NCBI GenBank assembly: GCA_003342895.1
Contig: PTFA01000198.1
Location: 705,905-769,904 of the forward strand
DNA length: 64,000 nt
From: Casuarius casuarius
Lineage: Eukaryota; Chordata; Aves; Casuariiformes; Casuariidae
Reading direction: 5' to 3'
Position 1 is the stretch's first letter; every line of letters starts with the position of its first letter. Below the pieces are notes generated by a model. It was not told the DNA's origin. It ran no database searches and saw only the letters and a program-made list of their open reading frames with translations. The position numbers and the translations under genes are program-made. Positions 39,568-52,009 of this stretch are shown here, in pieces.

Positions 39568-39590
39568 AAAAAAAAAAAAAAAAAAAAAAA
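39568..39590. repeat. A23 homopolymer followed by purine-rich tract
   Basis: Twenty-three A, then GGGAAGAAAAAGG and a second A run near 39617-39626. No retrotransposon body was recognised upstream. Confidence 0.9.
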
Positions 39591-39880
39591 GGGAAGAAAA
39601 AGGAAAACCTACAGGAAAAAAAAACACTGGAATTTCTAGTGGGTTAAGGGCTGGTGTTATGTTTTGCTGTTCACTTTATAATTTGGAGTTTATCTTTTAC
39701 AAGAAATGCTGCTGTTTTTACTAAGCATAAATTGCTTTCTCTGGGGTTTTCTATTAAAGGTAAGGAATGGGAATAGCATGCAAGCAGCACGCATGTTTTA
39801 TAAATTATGTTCTTTTTTTCTGAAGAGTGCTGTACAAACCTCCAGTCTCATATGGCAAAGATACATTTTCCATATGTTTG

Positions 39881-39916
39881 ATATATATGTATATCATGTA
39901 TATATACATATGTATT
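39881..39916. repeat. TA/ATAC-rich simple sequence
   Basis: Alternating TATATG, TATATC and TATATACATA words; a degenerate TA microsatellite. Confidence 0.8.
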
Positions 39917-41853
39917 TTTTTTCATTTTGCCTTGGATTATAATCACATCAGATCTCAAAATGTCGTGCTGAGAAGATTCTCTGAGGAAAACGCGGGATGC
40001 CACAGGAGCTGATTCAGTGGGTGGTACTCTTCCTTTTGAGTCAGAGCTGAACTAATGCCTTGGCATGTGGTTCTGGAAGGAAACATCTAAATGAGATAGA
40101 AAACTGAAGTCTAAGAGCAGGGAGATTAGCCTTTTGTCCTAACCTGAGTGTCAGTAACAGCAATTTCATGTTGGATAAGCCTCCACTTTCTAAGAGGTTT
40201 TTAATTCTGTATAACTGAAGGGATTGCTTTGTTTTGTTCAAATGAGGTGTCAAAATGAATAAAAGTTTACAACCAGGTAAAAATGATCAATGAAATTTTC
40301 TGTATGACTTTGGATTTAGAGTCTCCATTTAAGAAAAGCTTGGAGCAGATGCCTAGATGCAGGACTCAGCATTTTCATGGTAGAGAGCAGACGATGCTGT
40401 TTGTCAGAGCAGAGAAGGTCACTCTCCCTCATTCTGTTCCTGGAGACTCTTTACCATGCAATAACTTGCCTATAGGTGTTCCTGGTTTCCTTAAGCAATT
40501 GAAAAACTGATTACAAGCAGCTGCTAAAAATAACTTTTCTATAGCAGTCAATGAGGGGCTTTTTCTGTCTTCGCAGATGTAAACACAGACATAGTGACCT
40601 ATGCATTCACAACCTCCAAATGCTTGCAATGAACATATTGGCCGTACAAAAACTCTCCAGACCTTCTACCTTGAAGAAAACATACATGGTAAAGCAACAC
40701 AGATAATTGTGAACACTGCATTATCTGGGATCAGACAAGGTCTGTTGAAAAACAAACAAAAAATTTGGGAGTTTATCTTCAAATAGCTGGATTCAAATAC
40801 TTTTCAGAATTAGGTCTTGGCAAGGGAACCTTTATCTGTCACAACAGACAATAAATATCAAGAGTGAGACACATGAAAATACTATATGTTTGTTTCTTGG
40901 GTTTGGACTGTAGCTGCTTAAATCTCCTCTAGAGATAAAATTGAAAAAAATAATAAAGAAGAAAATCTTCTCTTGATGAAAAGTACAATTCACATCTTTA
41001 CCACAACTTTTGCCAGTAGTAATTAATATTAATCTGCTTTATGTCTGCAGTTTTATAGTAAGGGAAGAGGTAACTACAGTCTGTGTTTAGACTCTATATA
41101 GGATTCATGTAATGTCATTAGTTGCTCAGATACCATGGCAATGAGTGCAGAAGGCAGTCACACAGCATGATTGATCTGAGGAATATCTGTGACTGATTGC
41201 ATGAAGGAAAACAAACTTGCTGATCAAATGAAGCATTCACCTTCATGTAGCAGGCATCTTTCTAAAAGGTATTTAATTTGAGTATAATTACAGATGGTTC
41301 TTGGTTCAGTGAGCCACTTCCTCTTAGTATAAGTTGGCAGCACTGCATAGAAGTCAATGTATTGAAGTCAATGAATCCTTCCACCATTTGCATAAGCTGA
41401 GTATCTGCCTTATGTTTAGTGTGTGTCACATCCTTGAAAGATGGCATTTCTTACAATGTATCAAGCCAAAAGGTAGAAATTTTCAGGTAAACAGGCCCTT
41501 ATTTTGTATTATCACAGTGTATATAGTGTGATGGTTGAAAGTGGGACCAAGTCTAGGTTTACAAACCTGAAAGTGAATAAATCAGTCCCTATGCTGGTAA
41601 GACTCTGTGATACAGTCAAAGGAGGCTTTTTTGATTAAGCAGGTAATTACCACAACAAAATATAGACAAAACTAAGACTCAGGACATGGTATAACAAGAT
41701 ATGTTTGTGTCACTGCTGCTTAAAAGTAATCTTGATTTGTCCGAAGGCCTTCTGATCTACTTAGGAGTACAGATTACCTTAAAGATAAATTGAATGTAAC
41801 TAATGCTATTTTAGTGAATAACTTGACATTTGGTACTAGATTTCTGTGTTTGT

Positions 41854-42399
41854 CTAGGAGAGGAGGATGTGAACATCTGTTCCTCTAAGGAGCTCGGATG
41901 CCCACTGGTTGTCATGGAATGTTGTTTTGGATAGAAGCTTAGCTTGCTTGGTTATCTGTTGAAAATGATACACCGGATTTATGTCTGCATTGACAATTAT
42001 CCACAAGTTTAGACGGTTATATGGCTGATCCAAATCATGAGACTTGCCATTTTCTGTTCTACAGCATATATTGTAGCATGCAACAGAGTCAACATACTGC
42101 ATTAGGTTGCATCTCAAGGTTCTCTTGAACTGTATGGAAGCAGGAAATTTTAGGAATTGCTTCTGTCTGCTCCAAAAGGTTAATTCTGGAAACCTTTTCA
42201 GCCAGCTTTGTGGGCTGCAAAACATCTTTGCTTCTTTGCCTGTTGCCCAATTTAGCCTGTTCACAGACAAGGAAAGAGAAAACAGATTTGGTGTGCCAGC
42301 TTTAAAGGTGATAGCCCAAATACTTACTTGTGTCTTTAGACAGCTGTTCAGAAAGGCATCAGAGGGCTTTTGGGATACAAAGTGGTAACTGAGGCACAA
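41854..42399 (-). other. Longest gap-free open frame (181 codons), product not recognised
   Basis: This minus-strand frame opens MCLSYHFVSQKPSDAF and ends DVHILLS before a stop. It has no signal peptide, no membrane segment, no repeat and no motif I can assign. Cys and Trp are scattered without pattern, and two overlapping plus-strand frames share part of the span. At this AT-rich composition a stop is expected about every 15 codons, so 181 codons is somewhat longer than usual but not compelling over 64 kb on two strands. It could be a retro-pseudogene, an exon remnant or, most likely, chance. I do not call it a gene. Confidence 0.15.
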
Positions 42400-43309
42400 A
42401 TGGTTGCATCAAGAGAGTGCACAGGATCATGCTGGACGCCTGTTGTGACTGTCACCTTGCCAGGCCGAAGTTGCTGCCTGCTGGTCAGAGCGCAGGCACT
42501 GGGTGGAGCAGATGCCTCAGACTGGCTCAAAGTGGTTGCTCAGCAGTCCTGGGTGGAAGGGACAGATAAGAGAAATGGTGAGAATACTTGTTTCATGTCA
42601 GCATCTTGCTTCCAAATGGATCTCGGTTATGTCTATGAGAAGTGACAAGGGCTGACAAAGCGGTGTGTAATAGATTCTGTACCTGTAACTGTACATTACA
42701 TTATTTTGGCTTCTACCAGTACCCTGCAAGAACTGTTCTCTAATAATATACAGAAGGGAATGGTTCTCATTACATTGCTAATGGACAAACATTGCCTTTT
42801 CTTTTTTGGTTAGGCCAGGCTGTACAAATGCTGTGCCCGAAAATCTGTGCAAGGTTTCAATCAATTTTTGTTATGGAATCATGACTAATCCCAATCCTCT
42901 TTTTTAAACAGCGCTATAAATTCTTGAACTGAGATGGAAAGAGTGGTGGTGGTGGAGGGTGGGCAGGAAACAGGAAGGTTGCTTAAATTAGCAACTTCTG
43001 GACTTTATGTTTTTTTTGTGACACTTGATCAGAATGTAGCCAGAAGCTACAGCACAGAACCAGTGAACTTGACGCTCACAAAAGAAAGGACTAAACTCAA
43101 GGCTAATTAGCTTTCATTTAAAAAAAAGAAGTAGTAGTTTGCAGACATACGCTCCTTCAGGATACAGTGTACTGAAATTTTTACAGCCTGAAAACTAATA
43201 AAAATAGACAGCTCCGCACAAGCCCACCAGTGTAACGCCTGCTGGGTGGGAAGGGCAAGCCCTGTTTTCTTCACTTGGATATGGACAGAATGTTTTTGTT
43301 ACATAACAA

Positions 43310-43335
43310 TCTCTAAGATTTTGCAATCTTAGAGA
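43310..43335. repeat. Hairpin with perfect 11-bp stem, TTGC loop
   Basis: TCTCTAAGATT (43310-43320) and AATCTTAGAGA (43325-43335) are exact reverse complements around TTGC. The stem is too short for a typical microRNA precursor by itself, and the flanks do not extend the pairing convincingly. Confidence 0.85.
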
Positions 43336-45169
43336 GTAAATAGATAAATTCAGCTGTCTTTTCAGCTAGCTTAACGCCACAACGTTCATCTGGGTTGTAT
43401 GTTGGACTGAGTATTGCCTTAGATATGGAGGAAGAAAGACAAGATTTGAGTGATTTCCCTTTAATTGGTCTGCAAATTTATTTAAAATTTCTGGGATTAG
43501 CTGAAAACGATTTCTCCCAAGGAGTTTCCTTACTCTGATTTCTTATTTGAGAAGTATTGTCCTTTCTCGTCCCCAGGTTGCATCATCCTTTGAACTTCCT
43601 AACACCTATTCCTAGCATCTCACCAGTACATAGACTGTGATGCTGAAGGCGTGGGGGGAAAAAAGATTTTCAGCCCTATCAAAATAGATGGCCTGATCCA
43701 TCTCTGCATTTCGTGCTTTCTGTCGTTTCCCAGTTCATTGCAGCCATTGTTCATCTTTTTCCCTGTCTCCTTTTAGTTTCCTTGCGTGCAGCAGTATCAG
43801 CCAGAAGAATTTTAAATTTTGTCTGCATTTCATACTTCCCTTTGATGAAATACCTATGGCGAGATCCCTTTTACCCAGTCTGTATTACAGCTCTGGTCAT
43901 GAAAAGATGTAGTCCTCATTTTCGGTCTTCAAATTGCTCATACCTCTAACACATCATGGCTTTAGGCTTACCAGTGGAACAGGTATTGGCACTTCATACC
44001 TGGTGTCTGTTGGGACATGACAACCACCTGACCAAACTGACTAGGTCTGAAACTGCTGTTGGAAGATGTAAAAACGTTCAGTTCTCTCTAGTCAGTTTGA
44101 GTAACAAAAAATTTTCCACACCCCAGAAGACAGCTAGTACAGTGCTAACAGTGCAGGAAGAGCCTGACCTTTTGAATGAAGAGAAACACATCACACGGGG
44201 AAATCTTTCCTGGATTCCCTGGCAATGCCTCTACCCTCGAGCTAGATCATGAATCCTGCTATTCCCTTTTTCCACTTTTCCCAGCCAAAAGCAGAACAAA
44301 CCCTTAATTCCTTAATTTCTTTTCTTCTCATTTGCACAAAAATGCTATTTCTCCTAATTTGTTACTTCCATCTTTTCTGGTTTCCCAAATATCAACTTTG
44401 ATATTGGGCTTGAATGCCCAAATCTTTACTGACTTCCATGTTGCTTTGAAAAGGAATACGGTTACCATGAAAGAGCGGACTAAACAAAACATGAACACCT
44501 TTGCATCAATTCTCTGCAAGCAAGTTCACCCCCCACCAGAAGCTTTGGTTTGAAACTGAAATCTTTGTCTTTTATATGCATTTTTTAAACTAAACCTGAA
44601 TTTTTTTGTCATCTGGAAAGTTGATGTACGTAAGTAGAAGGCTTTGAAACAAAGCCTATTAATATGATTAATGGGTTTGCTGCTGACTTGTGTGCATTTG
44701 CCAGTGAAATCGTCTTTAAATGCAGGGCTTGGGTCTCTGTTCCATCAAACAACTTAGAGCAGAGAAAAGAAGCAATTTTTTTGCTTGCTTCTGGACCATA
44801 TGGGAGATTTAAAGTCATTATTGACATAAGTTCTCATCTGTCTTCTCACTTGCTCTCCGTAATTGGTTTTGCCATAGAGTGTGTGTTATAAATGAAGAGT
44901 TTCTGGCTTTAGTATGTTTTTTATACAGGGACTCCTCTTCTGGTGTTGGTTTACTATACTTCATAAGCTATAGATGACCCCTGCGTACTCCTGTGACAGT
45001 GGGGCCAACGGATTAGAACCCAGTTTGGGATGTGACTCTTGAAATATAGTATCGAGGCTAAATTGTCTTTACATTGTTTTTATTAACCAAATATTGCTTC
45101 AGAAAGTAAAGCTCTCATCTACTTCCCACTGAGCAGGCTTAAAAACCATTTTCCTCCTTTTCTTTAAAG

Positions 45170-45420
45170 GATTACTGTGCAAGATGCGTAATTCTCCCCA
45201 CTGTGATCTCTTTTACAAAAGCAGCCTATTAATTGAGGATGTTTTTCAGTATTGCCGAAAGGTCACTACTATCAATTATAGAGAATATTTGTAAAGAAGA
45301 AATCTTGCCTATAAAGCAATATATCCTGACTTGTCTAATTTGTTCACTGTAATAAGGCCATGCCCACATATTGATTAATCAATCTCTGTTGTCTGTTTGC
45401 TGATTATATCAGGAAGTCTC
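45170..45420. promoter_or_regulatory. Possible conserved non-coding element with TGATTAATCA palindrome
   Basis: A complex AT-rich block with a perfect 14-bp palindrome, ATTGATTAATCAAT (45370-45383), centred on the homeodomain-type TGATTAATCA. Nearby are CTATTAATTGAGG and TGATTATATCAGG. Function is inferred from motif texture only. Confidence 0.25.
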
Positions 45421-46587
45421 TTAATGTAATGGCATATCATATACAGAATTGGCTCTGGGAAATGTATTACAAAAAAATTTATTTCTAATATTATAGTGAA
45501 TGTGTTTAACCTGTGGTGGAGCAAGAGAGAACAGAACAGACCATTCTGATTTGTTATGATAAGTCAAGAACTGAAAATGGAACCATATTTGGATTTGAAA
45601 CATGAATAGTAACACGACTGAGTAAGGTTACTAACAGTAGTTTTTCTGGTTTGATCCTATTTGTAAATCCACTCTTACCTGAATTATTCCATTCAAAAGT
45701 CTTAACGTTCTGTAATTACACTGCATTGTAGATATAAAATGCATGAATATAATCAAGCAAAATCAAACAAATGTTGTATGCCAGAAAATTGGTTTGGGAT
45801 AAATTCAAAATGGCTTCCAGGCTACATTTGAAAGTTTAAGGTTTGGCTTCTTTTTAGAATCATGAAAAGGAAATTGAGCATATTAAAATTAATTCATCTT
45901 CATATGCCTCATATTATCAGGATTTTTAGCTTGTCACAGATCCTAATGTGATTTGTACGGCACAGAGTAGTGTAGTGACAAGAGGTATGTACATAGGAGA
46001 TGATAGAAGTTATGGTATAATTATCATTATCTCTGTTGGCCTGAGTGCACCATTTCCACTAAATAATACACCTTATTTGCTGTGATGCTGTGATTCATTT
46101 GTGTTCTTTCATACTGTAGTTGATGTAAATGAACCACATAAAACTGCCCCCTGCTCACTTTGTGCATATTTAAGCATTTAAGGATGTCTCAAAAATCCAT
46201 TATCGCTCTGCGATGGAAAGATGAGAAAAATGTGTGAAAAGCTCATAAATAGGGAGAATTAAAACATTTCTATACATTAATTCTTGACAGGTCTAAAACA
46301 TCAATGATTTAAACCGGAGTTTGTGTTGGAATTCAACTAAAATAATGCTGCATTTTAAATGAAGGAGAAATACTTGATGATCATAGCATCTGCTGTTAGA
46401 ATACTCAGTAGGACCTGAAAGTCAAAGGAAGAAACAGAAGTATACAGAAATAATTTTTAATTAATCCATACTTAAGTATTTAACATGCTAAAGTTTAAGT
46501 GCCTATTTTTTTGCTGTATAAATTGCTCTAACATGATTTAGCATGACAGAGATCTCACTGTGACCGGTAAATTGGAAAGAATAAACA

Positions 46588-46650
46588 TAGCCCTAATTCT
46601 GCAAGCCTTTATGCGCACAGATGGCTCCATTTGTACTACTTGTGTACATT
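46588..46650. repeat. Possible relic of a sauropsid palindromic interspersed repeat
   Basis: AGCCCTAATTCTGCAAGCC, then TTTATGCGCACA, GGCTCCATTTGTACTACTT and GTGTAC resemble the repeat text CCTGATCCTGCAAACC, TTACGCACGTGAG, then the CCATTG block. The match is weaker than at 18993 and 28131. Confidence 0.4.
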
Positions 46651-47887
46651 AACATTAAACATGGTATGTAAGGAGTGTTCAAAAATCAAGAACTTCTCTG
46701 ACAGGACAATGGCGCCAGTATCAGGAATGCCAGGCTTAACATTAGCAACATGTGCCATGTCTGCAATGCTTTCAAATTACAAACCAGCCTTTTCACCAGA
46801 GGGGTACTTAAAGTCACAGGTTTAACTAACACAGACATTGACAGAATGTAACAGTTCTCTCTAAAAATGTTAATATGTATATTGATTCCCAGTGCATTCT
46901 GGCATGTGGATTCAGCTTTTCCGGCTCTGGAAATCTAATGTTCAACACATGGACACCTGCAGTTTCTTTTACCATGGTAAATTTTTTGTGCCTTTCCCCA
47001 GGGAAAAATCGAGGTATCATAGATGTTTTCTGGTTTACACATGCTATGTAGATTACACCTTAAATACGTGATGAGCAAGTTAAATCCAGAGAGATTTTTG
47101 GCACTGGTACTGGGGACTTGAAAGATATCATACCACAAATTTTAAACTCATTCATGTGATAGTCACAGTTGGTGGAAATACAGACTATTTGATTTGCTGC
47201 ATCAGGGCTGCATCTCTGAATCAGTGCCAGCCAAAAAATCCAGTTTCTCAGCACTGACCTACTTTGGGAACGCTGCAGCGCTATCACATTCCACAGTCCT
47301 AGGGAAACCGAAGTGCTGAAAGGGCTGTGTAGTTCTGCTGTCATTACTGTCAGAGCCAGGACCAAACAGAAACATCTCCTTGGAGGAAAGAAACACTCTG
47401 GTGGGTTTTTTATGGTAAGGATTGGGGTGGGGGGAGTGGAATAGTATCACTAAAACACCCCACTCTATGCTATTACCACAAAACTCCTCCAATGTTTAAG
47501 AGGAGACATAAAATTTACATGTGCAATATAATGCTCTGCCTTTTTTTAAGACGGTTTCCCAAAACACCCGTATAGAATAATAAAATACGCCTTCCATAGT
47601 AGAAGTGCTATAAAAGTCAGTTTCCTAAAACATTACTAAAACATGAAAAAATGATGCTTTCTATGATATACACAGAGCAGTTCTCACAATCCTTTTAAGT
47701 AAAGAACTGGGCTTTATTTTGCTTTACCTATTTGTCCACATTTTCTTAAATAAGAACAGAACTTAAAAAACTTTACTGCCATGATATACTTAGTTGCATA
47801 TAATGGTCAGTGTCATTCTTTATAGTTTTGTTTCAAATGTTATACTATATACAGTTCCACTATACTATTGTATATCATTGCCTTGAC

Positions 47888-47937
47888 AACAACATGTTGT
47901 TCCACCTGGGCAGCTGCACCAGGTGTTCCAGCAGCTG
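47888..47937. promoter_or_regulatory. Cluster of four E-boxes beside a 14-bp palindrome
   Basis: The palindrome AACAACATGTTGTT (47888-47901) is followed by CACCTG (47903-47908), CAGCTG (47911-47916), CAGGTG (47920-47925) and CAGCTG (47932-47937). These are four CANNTG sites in 35 bp. E-boxes bind basic helix-loop-helix factors, and CAGGTG/CACCTG is also the site of Snail/ZEB zinc-finger repressors. Occupancy cannot be inferred from sequence. Confidence 0.35.
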
Positions 47938-50900
47938 CATGCAACCCCTTGACTCGGGTGTCGATGGAGGTAAGGTCTGCTCATGTAAAACTACTTGTGG
48001 AAACAGAGAGTCTCTCCCCGTGTGACAATGAAACTTGGTTACTTAAGAAAAGGAAAGCTCTCTGCTAAAGATGGAACAATATCGTGCTCAGGGGCTCGAT
48101 TCTCCTCTCTTGGAGCGCCACGTGAGCACAACCGGGGGCGATCAAACTGTTATCCTTACTGAGCTCTGGTGTAGGTGGGAGGAAGATCTGGCTCAATCTG
48201 AGGACACTTTCAGATTAGCATAAACTGAAATAGAAGTGTGCAGCAGTCAGCTTCAGTTACTCAATTACAAGTTATGAGAGAATCTATGAGCTTAGTGCCA
48301 AGGGTGAATAAATAATGTTCTATGTGTCATAGAGGACGCAATAAACTGTCCTGTAAGCTCTGCGTGTGGATTACTATGATGCTGAGTGATTTAGTTGATT
48401 TATCTATCTAGTTGCAGGAGGATGATCTTGAAATCAAAGAAGTCATACATCAGTTCAATCATGTACCAGTGGTATATCAGAGGTTCTCCAAGGTCTCTGT
48501 GTGGATAGCAAGATATGACCACTGTACAAAGTGGTGGAAATAGCAAATGTTGCACTGGACAGATGAATAGCTACTAATAATCACCAGTATGCTGTGGTAA
48601 AAATGAGCATGCACTTCGATGATTCCATTGATCATGACCAGCTAAGGGTAAGACGACAGAAATGGGGATGAACTGTATTCCACCTGCAGAGGAAGGACAC
48701 CTTCTTGGGAAAGGGGTCCACAAGATCTTATAAAGATCTTACAGAAGATGTATACCTATCTTGCAACAGTTTTACTGAAGCCAGCATACACAGTCCTGCC
48801 AGACTTCTCCATCATTCTCCCAGCTGTAGTCAGGAAGACAGTTGTAGTCTGGGGCCCTAAATTATTACTTTAATGTTTAAATCTATAATGTCCTGAAATA
48901 CAGTTTATCAGTATTAAAGAGTTGTGGCACAAACCTACATAGGAAGAGAGGTTTGTTTAGCATTTTTTCTGCCTTTTTTTAGATAAACATTTTAACTACA
49001 AAAGCTGGGACCTAACAAAGTAATTTAATGTCTTTCCAACACCTGGGGAGAAAATTTACTACCCATTTGATTAATGTGTTTTCCTCAGAAGAAATATGCT
49101 AATTCTCAGCATAGTAGTATTGTAAAGATACTACAAAGATGATAAAAATACTTTTTTACTATTCCCTGTTGCATTAAAGGGTTACATAATGTGGTACTGC
49201 AAAGGAAAATATATGAAGTCTCTCTGGGAAAGGCAAGGTTTAAAAGCATATTGGAACAAATTGTAGGGGATATATCTAGAAGGTCAAGAAAAGAGAAAAA
49301 AAAAGAATATTCTATATTTAAGGATTCAGGCTGAAGACACAGGGCAATGTTTTTAACAAAGTCAAATATTAGCAAATATCAACATGTCAACAATATCAGA
49401 TATCAGCATGTAATTCATAAGAAGGCATCTAAAAAGTAGCCCATGCAGTATCCTGCGTGGCGTCCAGATACCGAATGTGTATGTGTGTACTATCGCAGAG
49501 GTTATAAAGCAGAGTCTCCTAAGGTTGGACTATTGCTCACCTCAGATTCTTGCATGTTTTGCCGAAGTATGTGGTATAAAGTATTTGTGCAGACAGGGCA
49601 CAAGGTTAGATGAAATGTGTTTTGACCTGGTATGGTAATTTCTTTGTTTCTACTTTTTCAGGAGAATTAATTAAAACTAAATGACACAAGAGATTATTGA
49701 TGTCCCATCAGACATCATGGTTAAACTTGACAAATTTTGATAAGGCAAGAGCTCAAACATATAATATTTTTTCTGGTTCTAGTTTATCCAGATATAACCT
49801 CAGCAAAGTAAGTTGTAAGTCAGAACTGAATCAACAGTAGCAGTAGATTTATTGATCTGGCTTGTCAATACCTTAGGACAACTCCTGAAGGAACTTTAAT
49901 TATCTTAGAAAACAAAGTCCTTGCAAATGGTGATTGTATGATTGATTAGTTGCCCCTTTTTTACCTTGCAGTCTGAAACAAGAAGCTAAGGACTCTAATT
50001 CTAAAGCTCTGCCCTTTGAAAGAGGTCTTTGAAAAGGCATTGTTCTTTCAGAACCACTCCTAAAGCACCAGAAACTTCCAGAGGCAGAAGAAGCTCAGAA
50101 TTTCCTCTTTGCCATGTAGGGAAATTACTCTCAGAGGACTGCATTAGTAAAGTGCTCCATAGTGGTTGACCTGTACTGCTACACCTAGTCACAAGGTGTA
50201 TATGACTCTGAATAAGAGAATACCTAATTTGCTCCAGTAACTTTTTCTTCATTATACATATTTTCTGGAATAGTTATACAAAGTGAAACAAAAGATTTGT
50301 TGTGTAAAAAAGAGGAACAATTTTCACCAAACACTCTATGTTTGATGAAGGTGAAAACAGGTTTCCAAACTATGTATGTATGAAGAAGCTTAGGAGCTTC
50401 CCATCATTTTGTTGCACGGAGACTAAGAGAAAACAAAATCTAGTTACTGGGACTTCATAGGGGTGGGTGATCAGGCATTTGAAAGATCTGTGCCCCCTCA
50501 TTCAAATAATTGCACCAAATTCTTGGGGAATTCCAATAGCCTGATCAAGTAAAATACACCTATGTTGCTGTTTTCTAGAAGTTAGTGCATATAGAGCAGG
50601 AATGTTTATACTCAGTGCAATGAATTTCTGAAAAGCCCATTAACCATCTCTGTTTCCAATGAGAAAAAGAAGCACTGTACACTGCCTGCAGGACTAATTT
50701 CCAGAACTGTGGTAGGTTGGGAGATAAGGCTAGAAATGTGGACTTCTAATCGGAGGAGATTTCATTGAGATCATAGAAGATTAGATCAAGTCACTGATAA
50801 CAGAGGAAAGTTGAATTCCCAACTGGTTATGCCATCAACAAGCAATTTTTTGTGCTGCTGACAGAGTAAAAATAGGAAGCAGACAGTGAAGCAGAATTAT

Positions 50901-52009
50901 TAAATACCTATAGGTAATAGAGAGAGCAGATGTCATCTCTTGTTTTGGGGAATACTTAGGTGAGTTCCTCTTAGAATAAAGAATATTCAGGAGTAACATC
51001 ACGGTATCTTACAAATCCAGGAGAATATCAGCAACAGTAGAGGTTAAAATGGTTTTTTCCTGTTTACTGCAAATATCAACATCTTTTAAAAGGTTTAAGA
51101 GTTACAATGGAAAATAAAAGAATTACTTATTAAATCAGAATCCACTCTCAGCACAGTAGCTGCTTTGTATGTCTATCAAAACATGACAGAAGGAGCCAAC
51201 TTCTCTTTATAAAATGAGGAAATGGGAAAAGAATAATTTGAAAGATTCTGAGTTTTCTACTCTGCCTGAGAAGACTTGGATTTGGTTATTGTTATTAATT
51301 CTAGCCATAGCTTTTCTGTGTACCCAGAAATCCTTCTTCTCTTCTTTAATGTTATTTGCTTTATATATAATCAATACTTGTCAAGTTGGGTTTTAAGGAA
51401 AGTGTATTTTACAGAAAGCAACAGCACAATTTTCACCACAAAAAAGTTTAATATGTTAAGGGCAAGTGTATTTAATTGATAAAGTATTACACTCTAGTTA
51501 TACTATCCTCATGCTTATTCTAAGTTATACTATCTCTAAACAACTTGTTAATTAAAAAGCAGGATGTACACAGCTAACAATTACAAAAAGGACATCTGTG
51601 GCTTGCCCATTTCATCTCTACTCCTGACAGGTCTTCATACCTCTCTCTCTCTTAGAACGCTGGCAAAAAGTACCAATTAGTATCTAGATAGTGCATATTA
51701 TAATTGAAATTTATCTATTTTGCTCAAAGAAAAACATTCTTCAGTATGGGATTATTTTTCAAATGGAATATTTTTTATTTTATGTTAAGATCACTAATTG
51801 TATTAATATCTCCAAAGTGTCCCACTTCATTGAAAAAGTAGCTAAAAAAATTAGTCAACTAATGGGAATGAATAGTAGACTGTGCCATCCTCTTTCCCAC
51901 CTGCATGTATTTTTCCCACCCGCTATATTTTGTTAGAATGCCTTGTTTATTGCCTTAGTCAATGTACATTATAATTTTTTTGACTTAAAATCTTAAAACA
52001 GTTTTTTGG

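Larger units (their letters stand above)
28230..41853. other. AT-rich non-coding block, no gene recognised
   Basis: No exon or RNA gene was recognised over nearly 14 kb. Frames up to 128 codons (32723-33109 plus, 31311-31682 plus) resemble nothing I know and lack exon-like splice contexts that I could defend. It contains a 10-bp-stem hairpin (35091-35114), a 13-bp tandem duplication (36686-36711), an interrupted poly-C (37207-37224), an A23 run (39568-39590) and a TA-rich tract (39881-39916). A mature interspersed repeat was not seen. Confidence 0.7.
42400..52009. other. AT-rich non-coding block, no gene recognised
   Basis: No exon or RNA gene was recognised. It contains an 11-bp-stem hairpin (43310-43335), a CNE-like block with a 14-bp palindrome (45170-45420), a repeat relic (46588-46650) and an E-box cluster (47888-47937). 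Frames are all about 100 codons or less. Confidence 0.7.

Noticed and set aside
44639..44657. 8-bp inverted repeat AGGCTTTG / CAAAGCCT
   Set aside because: Short arms are expected by chance many times in a window of this size.
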